Positions 55,542 to 63,523 of a stretch of DNA of 64,000 nt are shown piece by piece (position 1 is the stretch's first letter; each line of letters begins with the position of its first letter). Source of the DNA: Lachnospiraceae bacterium. GTDB lineage: Bacteria > Bacillota > Clostridia > Lachnospirales > Lachnospiraceae. The position numbers and the translations under genes were made by a program. The stretch is taken from the NCBI GenBank assembly GCA_017517305.1, contig JAFWZV010000006.1, positions 62,001 through 126,000 of the forward strand. The letters run 5' to 3'. The notes under the pieces are model-generated. The model was not told the DNA's origin, ran no database searches, and was given only the letters and a program-made list of their open reading frames with translations.

Positions 55542-55799
55542 TTGGATTTAAAGAACAAATACAGATATGCCAGAGCATTTGTGGTGCTTCTGTCAGCCTT
55601 GATTACATTAATACTTAATATAAAGTATAAGAGAGCGATGATTCGTTCTCTGGTAATTATGCTAATAGTAATAATCGTATTCTATGTTATTGCTACAGTT
55701 GCAATAAAGCTTGTCGATAAGATTAGAACTATGGATACAAAGGTTGAGCAACTTGAAGAGGGAGATGCCTCAGAAGAGAAGGAAAATACAGAGTCTTAA
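55542..55799 (+). CDS. Small two-helix membrane protein in the che cluster (85 aa)
   Basis: Not recognised. Two membrane helices (AFVVLLSALITLILNI; SLVIMLIVIIVFYVIATVAIKLV), then a short acidic coiled-coil tail ending GDASEEKENTES. TTG start at 55542 with TGAGGTAAG six bases upstream. Place between cheD and fliA suggests a role in the cluster but nothing specific can be said. Confidence 0.75.
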   Translation: MDLKNKYRYARAFVVLLSALITLILNIKYKRAMIRSLVIMLIVIIVFYVIATVAIKLVDKIRTMDTKVEQLEEGDASEEKENTES

Positions 55800-55869
55800 T
55801 ATAGTTTTCGGGATTATACTCTGACGTGCTAGAAGGTTACAAATGGACAAATAAGGGGTGGGTGTATAG

Positions 55870-56637
55870 ATGGCAATAATAGATAACAAGGAAAGGCTTT
55901 GGATTGAGTATTCTCATTCAAAGACTAGTGTTATACGCGAGCAGTTAATAATTGAATATATACCGTTAGTTAAGGTGGTTGCTGGAAGACTTGCTATATA
56001 CTTAGGCTCTAATGTTGAGTATGAGGATTTGGTTAGCTATGGCAATTTTGGACTGATTGATGCTATTGATAAATTTGACTATGGCAAAGGAATTAAGTTT
56101 GAAACATATGCTAGTCTTAGAATAAGAGGTGCTATATTAGACCAGATTAGAAAGATGGATTGGATTCCAAGATCTGTGAGACAAAAGCAGAAAGCTATTG
56201 ATTCGGCAATTAAAAAGCTTGAAACAGAGATTGGGCCTAATTATACAGATGAGGATATGGCTAGAGAGTTAGGTATATCAGATAGCGAATACCAAACATG
56301 GTTGGGGCAGACAAATGTGTCTAACATCTCATCTTTGGAGGATTTTGTTGAGCAGGGTAATGAAGTTAAAACCAGTTCCTCTTTAGGATATATGAGAGTT
56401 GAACCGGAGGCTATTGTGGAGGAAAAGGAGTTAAAGGAAACTCTAATATCTGCTTTGGATAGTCTGACGGAGAAAGAAAAGACTGTTGTTGTTTTATATT
56501 ATTATGAAGAGCTTACACTTAAGGAAATAAGTAATGTTATGGAGGTTTCTGAGTCAAGGGTGTCTCAGCTTCATTCTAAGGCATTGACTAAGATGCGAGG
56601 CTTTTTGGGAGAAGATTTCATTATGTTGATGGGGTAG
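55870..56637 (+). CDS. fliA: Flagellar sigma factor FliA (SigD/sigma-28)
   Basis: 255-residue sigma-70 family protein of the FliA/WhiG type. Region 2 (YIPLVKVVAGRLAIYLGSNVEYEDLVSYGNFGLIDAIDKFD; the KFETYASLRIRGAILD DNA-binding part), region 3 (DWIPRSVRQK) and region 4 (LTEKEKTVVVLYYYEELTLKEISNVMEVSESRVSQLHSKAL). It directs late flagellar transcription and probably reads the TAAC-N15/16-CGATAT sites found before flgB and flgE. Stop is directly followed by the FapA gene start. Confidence 0.97.
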   Translation: MAIIDNKERLWIEYSHSKTSVIREQLIIEYIPLVKVVAGRLAIYLGSNVEYEDLVSYGNFGLIDAIDKFDYGKGIKFETYASLRIRGAILDQIRKMDWIPRSVRQKQKAIDSAIKKLETEIGPNYTDEDMARELGISDSEYQTWLGQTNVSNISSLEDFVEQGNEVKTSSSLGYMRVEPEAIVEEKELKETLISALDSLTEKEKTVVVLYYYEELTLKEISNVMEVSESRVSQLHSKALTKMRGFLGEDFIMLMG

Positions 56638-58248
56638 ATGTTGATGAAATATAAAAATTCATTTTTTAAAATTGAATTGAATGAGGATGGCACTTATCTT
56701 GATTTGTATCCTCCTATGAATGATGGTAAAAGCTTGGAGCTTAAGGAGATAACTGATTTTCTTGATGAAAGAACTTTTGCTCATTATAATCCATTGGTTA
56801 TAAAAAAAGCTTTGGAGTCTTTGGCTGATAAGCCAGTTAGACTAAAAATAAGCGATAAGGTGATGGAAAAATTTAATGAATCTGCAAAGATTATTGTGTC
56901 TGAAGACAAATTAGTTGCTTATGCTAGATTCTATCCGCCATCTACAGGTGGTAGCCTTATGACCAAAAAGGAGATATTGGCCGAGCTTGAAAGAGAGAAT
57001 ATTAGTTATGGAATAATAGATAAGGTTATAGATGTATTTCTTATGGCCAGACAATATTGCCTTAACATTCCAATAGTAAAGGGAGATAAGCCTGTTCATG
57101 GAACTGACACAAGAATAGAATACAAATTCAATACAAAGCCTTTAGCAAAGCCTAAAATGCTAGAGGATGGCAGTGTTGATTTCCATGAACTTAATCTTTT
57201 CGAGGGAGTAAGCGAGGGGGATGTGTTGGCTATTTTGACACCACATGATTTAGGTGCTCCTGGAAAGGATATATATGGACAGACTATTGTTCAGAACAAA
57301 CCAAAGATAAAAATATTAAAGTATGGTAGAAATATTAGTATTAATGAAGATAAGACAGTTATTACAAGTCAGGTGAATGGTAATGTTACATTAGCCGATG
57401 ATACAGTCTTTGTGTCTGATACATATACCGTTGCTGCAGATGTAGATGCTTCCACTGGTGATATTGAATATGATGGAAGTGTTATGATTCCTGGTACAGT
57501 TAGAACAGGTTTTACTGTAAAAGCCAAGGGCGATATTCAGGTTAATGGTGTAGTTGAAGGTGCAACTCTTATAGCAGGTGGTAATATTGTTATAAAAAGA
57601 GGTGTACAGGGTATGTCTAAGGGACATCTTGTGGCAGGTGGAGATATTTGCGCACATTTTTTCGAAAGTGCAAATGTAGATGCCAAGGGAGATGTTTTAG
57701 CTGGTTCCATACTTCATAGTAATATTTCTTCTGGCGGTAAGGTTGTTGTTAGTGGTAGAAAGGGCTTTATCGTAGGTGGCGAAATAATTTGTGAATCCTA
57801 TGTTGAGGTTAATAGTATAGGTAACAGAATGGAGACACAAACTATGGTAAAGGTTGGAGTAAAACCTGAACTATATGAAGAGATGAAGGGTCTGGTTGGA
57901 TTTGTTACTGAGATAAATAATCAGATTGAGGAGACATCTTCATATCTTAATGTATATAGAGAAAAGGTTAAAAATGGTGCAAAGCTTACTCCCGAGAATA
58001 TGAAGTTGATTAAGCAGTATAACGCTAAGCTTGATGAACTTAATGCAGAGCGGGGAGACAAGAACGAAAGATTGCTAGAGATTCGTCAGGAACTTGATAA
58101 AGGTAAAAAAGGCAGTATAAAGGTTCTTGGCAATGTATATAGAGGCGTTACACTATTTATTGCCAGCTGTGTATATATTGTAAAAGATAAGGAAGCCCAT
58201 GGATGGTATAGAATAGTAGATGGAGAAGTGAAACCAACCGTATTTTAA
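56638..58248 (+). CDS. FapA (DUF342)-family protein
   Basis: 536-residue FapA/DUF342 protein. N-terminal DUF342 region, a central set of about ten beta-helix repeats (GDIEYDGSVMIPGTV.. VKAKGDIQVNGVVEGATLIAGGNIVIKRGVQGM), and a C-terminal coiled coil. Often found in flagellar regions of Gram-positives; seems to affect polymer formation or motility, with a role that is unclear. Start at 56638 or ATG 56644. Confidence 0.88.
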   Translation: MLMKYKNSFFKIELNEDGTYLDLYPPMNDGKSLELKEITDFLDERTFAHYNPLVIKKALESLADKPVRLKISDKVMEKFNESAKIIVSEDKLVAYARFYPPSTGGSLMTKKEILAELERENISYGIIDKVIDVFLMARQYCLNIPIVKGDKPVHGTDTRIEYKFNTKPLAKPKMLEDGSVDFHELNLFEGVSEGDVLAILTPHDLGAPGKDIYGQTIVQNKPKIKILKYGRNISINEDKTVITSQVNGNVTLADDTVFVSDTYTVAADVDASTGDIEYDGSVMIPGTVRTGFTVKAKGDIQVNGVVEGATLIAGGNIVIKRGVQGMSKGHLVAGGDICAHFFESANVDAKGDVLAGSILHSNISSGGKVVVSGRKGFIVGGEIICESYVEVNSIGNRMETQTMVKVGVKPELYEEMKGLVGFVTEINNQIEETSSYLNVYREKVKNGAKLTPENMKLIKQYNAKLDELNAERGDKNERLLEIRQELDKGKKGSIKVLGNVYRGVTLFIASCVYIVKDKEAHGWYRIVDGEVKPTVF

Positions 58249-58278
58249 TGGTTGTCAGTGGAAGAAGGGGTTGATATT

Positions 58279-58587
58279 ATGATTCCACCAATTATTGCAA
58301 TGCAGGGCTCAACACCTGTTGCTAGTATTCAACAGAGTAAGGATGGACAGAATGTTTTACAGAGCCAGAATGCACTTAATCAGGTAAAAGAAGAAACTAG
58401 ACAGGTTAAGGAAACAGTTGTTCAAAAGGAAGAGGCTGTTTTTTACCAGCAGCGACATGACGCTAAAGAAGAGGGTAAAAACAAATATGAGAACCTGTAT
58501 AGTAATAAGAAAAAACAGGCTAAGCAGGAAGATAAACCAATTAGTACTCCTGGTATTAGCCGTGTAAATTTTGATATTAAAATCTAA
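58279..58587 (+). CDS. Small hypothetical protein (102 aa)
   Basis: Not recognised. Soluble protein, Gln/Glu/Lys-rich (QQSKDGQNVLQSQNALNQVK), probably helical, ending PGISRVNFDIKI. ATG 58279 with AAGGGGT seven bases upstream is chosen over TTG 58252. Part of the fla cluster tail. Confidence 0.65.
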   Translation: MIPPIIAMQGSTPVASIQQSKDGQNVLQSQNALNQVKEETRQVKETVVQKEEAVFYQQRHDAKEEGKNKYENLYSNKKKQAKQEDKPISTPGISRVNFDIKI

Positions 58588-58607
58588 GACGGAATAGGAG
58601 AATAATT

Positions 58608-59261
58608 ATGTCACCAGCAGTTATTATATTAATCATAATTGGAATAATATTTATATTTGTTAGCTATTATTTTGCAGAAAAGTTTGATAAAGAAGAGCCT
58701 AAGGAGGAGGTAATTGAAATACCTACTGAGCTTTCTTCTGAGCAAAAGGCTCAGATTGATAAGCTTATTAAAGATTACATGGATGAGCAAATCAATATTC
58801 AGCTTGATGATATAGAGACTAAATTTTCAGAAATAGTTAATCAAAAGACACTTGCTTTAGGTGACTATGCAGTTACTGTTAATGAAGAAATAGAGAAAAA
58901 CCATAACGAGGTAACCTTCTTATATAGTATGCTTTGTGACAAGCAGAAAGAGCTCATGACCACAATTCAGATGATTGATGGTTATAAGAAGGATATAGAA
59001 GATATGCTTGCAAATAAGCAAGAACTAAAACAAGCTGAACAGGATGCAGAGGAAGAGGAGCTTAAGGAGGCTATTTCAGAGATAGATCAGGTTATTCTTC
59101 AGGAAACTGAGGAGCAAGAAACTTCAGTTGATGGAAGTAAGGATATTATCTTAGAGATGCATAAGTCAGGCTTAAGTATATTGGAGATAGCTAAACATCT
59201 TGGACTTGGAGTAGGAGAGGTTAAGCTTGTTGTAGATTTATATCGAGGAGATGCAAAATAA
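58608..59261 (+). CDS. Membrane-anchored coiled-coil protein with HTH-like end (DUF6115-like, SwrB position)
   Basis: 217-residue protein with an N-terminal membrane helix (AVIILIIIGIIFIFVSYYFA), a long coiled coil, and a C-terminal helix-turn-helix-like segment (LSILEIAKHLGLGVGEVKLVVDLYRG). Bacillus subtilis SwrB, also a single-pass protein after sigD and before rpsB, occupies the same place. Similarity to SwrB cannot be shown from sequence here; only place and shape match. Overlaps the next gene by one base. Confidence 0.7.
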   Translation: MSPAVIILIIIGIIFIFVSYYFAEKFDKEEPKEEVIEIPTELSSEQKAQIDKLIKDYMDEQINIQLDDIETKFSEIVNQKTLALGDYAVTVNEEIEKNHNEVTFLYSMLCDKQKELMTTIQMIDGYKKDIEDMLANKQELKQAEQDAEEEELKEAISEIDQVILQETEEQETSVDGSKDIILEMHKSGLSILEIAKHLGLGVGEVKLVVDLYRGDAK

Positions 59262-59893
59262 TGAAATTAAAATATTTTTTACGAGGAGTAGGCGTAGGAG
59301 TAATATTTGGTGCCCTAATAATGATGGTGGCTTATCTTACATCTGGTGCTTCTAAGCTTTCTGATAAAGAGATAATGGAGAGAGCGGAAAATCTTGGAAT
59401 GGTTAAAGCTGAAGATATGGTTATAACTGGTCCTAAGGAAGATACATCAGAGAATGATTTGACTACTGAGAGTCAAGAAGAAGTAACAACAGAGGCAAAA
59501 GGAGATGTGACTACTCAGGAGATTATTCAAGATACAGATGTTTCTTTGGAAGAGGTTGTAGATGATAGTATTAATTCTACAACAGAAGCAACAACTACAG
59601 AAAATGACGCACAAACAACTACAGAAGCGACTACTGAAACAACTACTGAAACAACCCAATCGGTTAATTCAACCTATGTTACAGCCAAAATATCAGTAAC
59701 AAGTGGTATGACTTCATCTGAGGTTGCTATGTTATTACAGGATGCTGGTATTATAGAGGATTACTTGGATTTTGATGATTATCTGAATCAGAATGGTTAT
59801 TCAACTCAGATTAGGATAAATGACTATGAGTTTAATAGTAATATGACTTATCAAGAGCTAGCAGAGGCTTTGATTAAGGAAGATAAGCAATAA
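59261..59893 (+). CDS. Membrane-anchored protein with Thr/Glu linker and MltG N-subdomain-like C terminus
   Basis: 210 residues: a membrane helix (about 8-30), a low-complexity Thr/Glu-rich linker (TTTEATTENDAQTTTEA-like), and a C-terminal domain (ISVTSGMTSSEVAMLLQDAG..YEFNSNMTYQELAEALI) resembling the N-terminal LysM-like subdomain of YceG/MltG. The catalytic part of MltG is absent, so it is not a lytic transglycosylase. Last gene of the cluster, followed by a terminator. Confidence 0.7.
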   Translation: MKLKYFLRGVGVGVIFGALIMMVAYLTSGASKLSDKEIMERAENLGMVKAEDMVITGPKEDTSENDLTTESQEEVTTEAKGDVTTQEIIQDTDVSLEEVVDDSINSTTEATTTENDAQTTTEATTETTTETTQSVNSTYVTAKISVTSGMTSSEVAMLLQDAGIIEDYLDFDDYLNQNGYSTQIRINDYEFNSNMTYQELAEALIKEDKQ

Positions 59894-59919
59894 TTACTAA
59901 AAAACCTTATTTTTCAAGA

Positions 59920-59948
59920 AGAAAGTGCTTGATTGCACTTTCTTTTTA
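59920..59948 (+). terminator. Intrinsic terminator of the fla/che cluster
   Basis: Perfect 9-bp stem (59920-59928 with 59935-59943), 6-base loop TTGATT, then TTTTTAT. Its loop doubles as the -35 box of the rpsB promoter. Confidence 0.85.
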
Positions 59949-59957
59949 TGTTATAAT
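59929..59957 (+). promoter_or_regulatory. Sigma-A-type promoter for rpsB
   Basis: TTGATT (59929-59934), 17 bases, TATAAT (59952-59957), with extended -10 TG at 59949-59950. The transcript would start near 59964, with a leader of about 125 bases. Confidence 0.8.
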
Positions 59958-59977
59958 CGGCTACGTGTGAAAAAACA

Positions 59978-60064
59978 TGTGGAAGAATCAGTAGATTGGT
60001 GCCATAAACGCGATGGTTTCTACTCGTTTTTAGTAAATATGCATGCTAAGAATTGAATTCCACA
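59978..60064 (+). promoter_or_regulatory. Structured rpsB leader (putative S2 autoregulatory RNA)
   Basis: Outer stem TGTGGAA (59978-59984) with TTCCACA (60058-60064) closes a multi-branch fold; inside lies GTAGA (59991-59995) with TCTAC (60019-60023), CCAT (60002-60005) with ATGG (60013-60016), loop AAACGCG. The outer stem ends about 12 bases before the AGGAGG site, where S2 binding could regulate translation. Ribosomal protein leaders of this type are known; this one is read by eye only. Confidence 0.55.
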
Positions 60065-60089
60065 GAAGTTAAAAACCAGGAGGTATATT

Positions 60090-60833
60090 ATGAGCGTTAT
60101 TTCAATGAAGCAGTTACTCGAGGCAGGTGTTCATTTTGGACATCAGACAAGAAGATGGAATCCTAAGATGGCTGAGTATATTTATACTGAGCGTAATGGA
60201 ATCTATATCATCGACTTACAGAAGTCAGTAGGTAAGGTTGATGAGGCTTACAAGGCTATTTTAGATTGCGTAGCTGAGGGTGGAAAGGTACTTTTTGTTG
60301 GTACTAAGAAGCAGGCTCAGGATGCTATTAAGTCAGAGGCTGAGAGATGTGGTATGTACTACGTTAACGAGAGATGGTTAGGTGGTATGCTTACTAACTT
60401 TAAGACAATTCAGACTAGAATTGAGAAGTTAAAGAAGTATGAGACAATGGAGCAGGATGGTACATTTGATGTATTACCTAAGAAGGAAGTTATCGAGATC
60501 AAGAAGGAGATGGATAAGCTTCAGAAGAACCTTGGTGGTATCAAGGAGATGAAGACAATTCCTGATATGATTTTCGTTGTAGATCCTCGTAAGGAGAAGA
60601 ACTGTATCCAGGAGGCTCACTCACTTGGAATTCCACTTGTTGGTATTGCTGATACTAACTGTGATCCAGAGGAGCTTGATTATGTAATTCCAGGTAACGA
60701 TGATGCTATCAGAGCTGTAAAGCTTATCGTTGGTAAGATGGCAGATGCTGTTATCGAGGCAAATCAGGGTGCAGATGCTGTGTCAGATGTTGAGGCTGAG
60801 TCTATGGCAGCTGATGAGGCAACTGAGGAGTAA
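60090..60833 (+). CDS. rpsB: 30S ribosomal protein S2
   Basis: 247-residue uS2 with [58 protein letters not shown] and [25 protein letters not shown]. Acidic C-terminal tail. Preceded by AGGAGG and a structured leader. Confidence 0.98.
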   Translation: MSVISMKQLLEAGVHFGHQTRRWNPKMAEYIYTERNGIYIIDLQKSVGKVDEAYKAILDCVAEGGKVLFVGTKKQAQDAIKSEAERCGMYYVNERWLGGMLTNFKTIQTRIEKLKKYETMEQDGTFDVLPKKEVIEIKKEMDKLQKNLGGIKEMKTIPDMIFVVDPRKEKNCIQEAHSLGIPLVGIADTNCDPEELDYVIPGNDDAIRAVKLIVGKMADAVIEANQGADAVSDVEAESMAADEATEE

Positions 60834-60848
60834 TCATAGGATTTAGAT

Positions 60849-60890
60849 AGCCATGCTTGCTTGCTAACTTGCAGGCATGGCTTGTATTTT
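60849..60890 (+). terminator. Hairpin between rpsB and tsf (possible partial terminator)
   Basis: 12-bp stem (60849-60860 with 60871-60882, one G-T), 10-base loop, weak T-rich tail. It may cut tsf relative to rpsB expression. Confidence 0.55.
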
Positions 60891-60918
60891 ATAAATAATT
60901 ATTTAGGAGGATAATATT

Positions 60919-61854
60919 ATGGCAGCTATTACAGCTAGTATGGTAAAAGAATTAAGAGAAATGTCAGGCGCTGGTATGATGGACTGTAAGAAGGCTCTTG
61001 GTGCAACAGACGGCGATTTCGATAAGGCTATGGAGTGGCTTAGAGAGAAGGGTCTTGCTACTGCACAGAAGAAGGCAGGAAGAATTGCAGCAGAGGGTAT
61101 CGTTATGACTACAGTTATTAATGATGGAAAGACTGCAGCAATCGTTGAGGTTAATGCTGAGACAGATTTCGTTGCTAAGAATGATGTATTCCAGGGTTAT
61201 GTATCAGAGGTTTTAGATCAGATTGTTAAGTCTACAGCAGCTGATGTAGAGGCTCTTAAGGAAGAGAAGTGGGCTCTTGATGATTCTATGACTGTTGCTG
61301 AGAAGCACGCAGCTATGATTGCAAGAATCGGCGAGAATATGAACATAAGAAGATTTGAGAGAGTGAATACTGATGGTATGGTTGTTTCATACATCCATGC
61401 TGGTGGTAAGATTGGTGTTCTTGTAGAGGCTGATACAGACGGTTCAGGTGCTGAGCTTGAGGAGTGCTTAAAGAACATCGCTATGCAGGTTGCAGCTATG
61501 AATCCAAAGTATGTTTCAACTGCAGATGTATCAGAGGAGTATAAGGCACATGAGTTAGAGATTCTTGTTGCTCAGGCTAAGAATGATCCTAAGAATGCTA
61601 ATAAGCCTGATAATATCATCGAGAAGATGGTTCAGGGTAGACTTAACAAGGAGCTTAAGGAAGTATGTCTTCTTGAGCAGGAGTATGTTAAGGCAGAGAA
61701 TAAGGAGTCTGTTGCTCAGTATGTAGCTAATGTAGCAAAGGCTGTTGGATGTAATCTTGCGGTTAAGAACTTCATTCGTTTTGAGACTGGCGAAGGTCTT
61801 GAGAAGAAGAATGAGGATTTTGCAGCAGAGGTTGCAGCTCAGATGGGCATGTAA
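60919..61854 (+). CDS. tsf: Elongation factor Ts
   Basis: 311-residue EF-Ts, guanine exchange factor of EF-Tu. MVKELREMSGAGMMDCKKAL (UBA-like), LREKGLATAQKKAGRIAAEG, and the TDFVAKND motif are present. Follows rpsB in the usual order. TAGGAGG precedes the ATG. Confidence 0.98.
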   Translation: MAAITASMVKELREMSGAGMMDCKKALGATDGDFDKAMEWLREKGLATAQKKAGRIAAEGIVMTTVINDGKTAAIVEVNAETDFVAKNDVFQGYVSEVLDQIVKSTAADVEALKEEKWALDDSMTVAEKHAAMIARIGENMNIRRFERVNTDGMVVSYIHAGGKIGVLVEADTDGSGAELEECLKNIAMQVAAMNPKYVSTADVSEEYKAHELEILVAQAKNDPKNANKPDNIIEKMVQGRLNKELKEVCLLEQEYVKAENKESVAQYVANVAKAVGCNLAVKNFIRFETGEGLEKKNEDFAAEVAAQMGM

Positions 61855-61889
61855 TCCTATTTTAGCATAGTTAAATAATATGAATTATG

Positions 61890-61923
61890 ACGCTGGAAAT
61901 ACACGTATTTCCAGCGTTTTTTT
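61890..61923 (+). terminator. Intrinsic terminator after tsf
   Basis: Perfect 13-bp stem (ACGCTGGAAATAC, 61890-61902, with 61905-61917) and a run of seven T from 61917. Confidence 0.92.
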
Positions 61924-62187
61924 GGTTTTAGGGTATATCGTAAGGTGATGTATAATATCACCACTTTTTACCTGAGTTTTGGTCATATTTCAGTCAGGTG
62001 ATTTTGGGTGCTTCTTTGACCAAAACCTAAAGAAGAATTCGCCACTTTTTTATATAATAATAGGGGTTAGAAGGATTTTGGAAGTGAAAGTTGGCTTTAC
62101 ACTATGCAATGAGAAATTTGCAGGCTTATTTTTTGAGCCGGTTTGACCAATTTTGTTAAGTAAATATGGATAGATAAAGTTGTTGGA
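61924..62187. other. Noncoding region with repeats and inverted repeats
   Basis: No gene seen. Contains GGTGAT-7-ATCACC (61944-61962) with ACTTTTT after it; the inverted pair GTTTTGGTCA (61976-61985) and TGACCAAAAC (62017-62026); and CCACTTTTT twice, about 80 bases apart. One frame from ATG 61948 is broken by several TGA codons and a TAG. Could be a dispersed repeat, a structured RNA or a decayed gene. Confidence 0.45.
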
Positions 62188-62220
62188 CAGGAATAGTTAT
62201 ATGGCTATTTCTGTTTTATT
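62188..62220 (+). terminator. Terminator-like hairpin
   Basis: CAGGAATAG (62188-62196) with CTATTTCTG (62205-62213), 8-base loop, then TTTTATTTT. Confidence 0.5.
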
Positions 62221-62261
62221 TTATAAAGATTTTATAAGCTATATTCTGGAAAGGAGCAAGT

Positions 62262-62480
62262 ATGAGGTTAATTGAAATTGAAACAAAGTTAGAGGCAGAT
62301 GGTGTGATTAGAATTCCTATGGAGGAGCTTAAGGCTACGGGGCTTAAGGAGGGAGATGAGGTTTGCTTGATGTATGTTGAGGGGACTTGTGGTAAGGGAA
62401 GTAAGGTGGATGAGTTTATGGTGGAGAGGAATGTTGAGGAATTATATAACAATTTTGAGAACTCAAGATATACAAAATAA
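62262..62480 (+). CDS. Small AbrB-fold-like protein (72 aa)
   Basis: 72 residues. RIPMEELKATGLKEGDEVCLMYV resembles the swapped-hairpin (AbrB/MazE) fold. The tail is acidic/polar without a known domain. Might be a DNA-binding antitoxin or a regulator, but no toxin gene lies next to it. AAAGGAG precedes the ATG. Confidence 0.55.
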   Translation: MRLIEIETKLEADGVIRIPMEELKATGLKEGDEVCLMYVEGTCGKGSKVDEFMVERNVEELYNNFENSRYTK

Positions 62481-62624
62481 TATTAGAGCGTAAAAATAGA
62501 TTTTAGTGGTACAAAATTGTAATTTTATTAGAAAAGAGTGGGACAATGTAATGGGTGAAAAATGTAATAAAAAGTATTATAATAAAATAAAAAATTGTAT
62601 TATAGATTTTAAGGAGGTATTGTT
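62481..62624. other. AT-rich gap, possible promoter
   Basis: TATAAT at 62578-62583 is the only plausible -10 box; no clear -35. AAGGAGG lies before the next ATG. No gene seen. Confidence 0.3.
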
Positions 62625-63506
62625 ATGAATTTTGATGTCTGGAAACCGCCGTATGTTGAAAAATTTGATTTTGATCAATATTTATATCATTATACAAATA
62701 TTGATAAAGCTTTAAAGATTATAAATACAAATAGCCTTCGTTTTTCTTCAATAAATAATATGAATGATACATCTGAATCGAAAATGAAAATTATCTTCTC
62801 AAGTGATAATATTACTAATATTAAAGAGTATAAAGAAATAACAGATAGAATATCTAATTATTTTAAAGAATGTTCAGATATAATACAGTTATTATGTTTT
62901 AGTATGGATGTAAGATTGAACGAAGATGAAAATGAAAAAATATTAAATATGCGGGATGATAAGGCCAAATATTACGATGTGTCTGGAAGAGGATTTGCAT
63001 TACCTAGAATGTGGGCACAATATGCTACAAATAATGAGGGTGTGTGTTTTATTTTTAATAAAAGAAAATTAATAAAGTCAGTCGAAGATACAATTGCATT
63101 TATAAAACATGGACCAGTAGAATATAAAAAGATATTTGATAGATATTATATAGATGAAAATACAATGGATACGTTAAATAGAAAAATATTGATGATTTCA
63201 AATGGAACTTTAACACTTTTAAATATGATTCAAGGTGATAATAATTTCATGAAATATAATTATTTTGAAAAGTTAGATGATTGGAAAAGTGAAAATGAAT
63301 ATAGAATTATAGCACTAATTGATAATAGAAATTTAACAGAGCCAACTAAGATAAATAATATGTCTAATTTTTTAGAAGGTATTGTTATTGGTGAAAAGAT
63401 GGATGTTGCATATGAAAAAACTATAAAGCTATTAATTAAGAATGAGAAAATGAATTGCGAAGTAAAAAGAATTAAATTTGATACTCGATTATGTAAATTA
63501 ATATAG
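62625..63506 (+). CDS. DUF2971 domain protein
   Basis: 293 residues. Typical features: LYHYTNIDKALKII near residue 20, RFSSINNMNDTSE, RMWAQYATNNEGVCFIFNK and KSENEYRIIAL, the DUF2971 pattern. Function is not known; DUF2971 proteins are often next to defence or mobile DNA. Codon use is much more AT-rich than in the fla genes, suggesting transfer. AAGGAGG precedes the ATG. Confidence 0.85.
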   Translation: MNFDVWKPPYVEKFDFDQYLYHYTNIDKALKIINTNSLRFSSINNMNDTSESKMKIIFSSDNITNIKEYKEITDRISNYFKECSDIIQLLCFSMDVRLNEDENEKILNMRDDKAKYYDVSGRGFALPRMWAQYATNNEGVCFIFNKRKLIKSVEDTIAFIKHGPVEYKKIFDRYYIDENTMDTLNRKILMISNGTLTLLNMIQGDNNFMKYNYFEKLDDWKSENEYRIIALIDNRNLTEPTKINNMSNFLEGIVIGEKMDVAYEKTIKLLIKNEKMNCEVKRIKFDTRLCKLI

Positions 63507-63523
63507 AGGAAGGGGTGTTTATT

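Noticed and set aside
61948..62160. Gene with TGA read as tryptophan after tsf
   Set aside because: The frame also contains TAG, and there is no ribosome binding site; all other genes use TGA as stop. Kept only as a repeat/decay observation.
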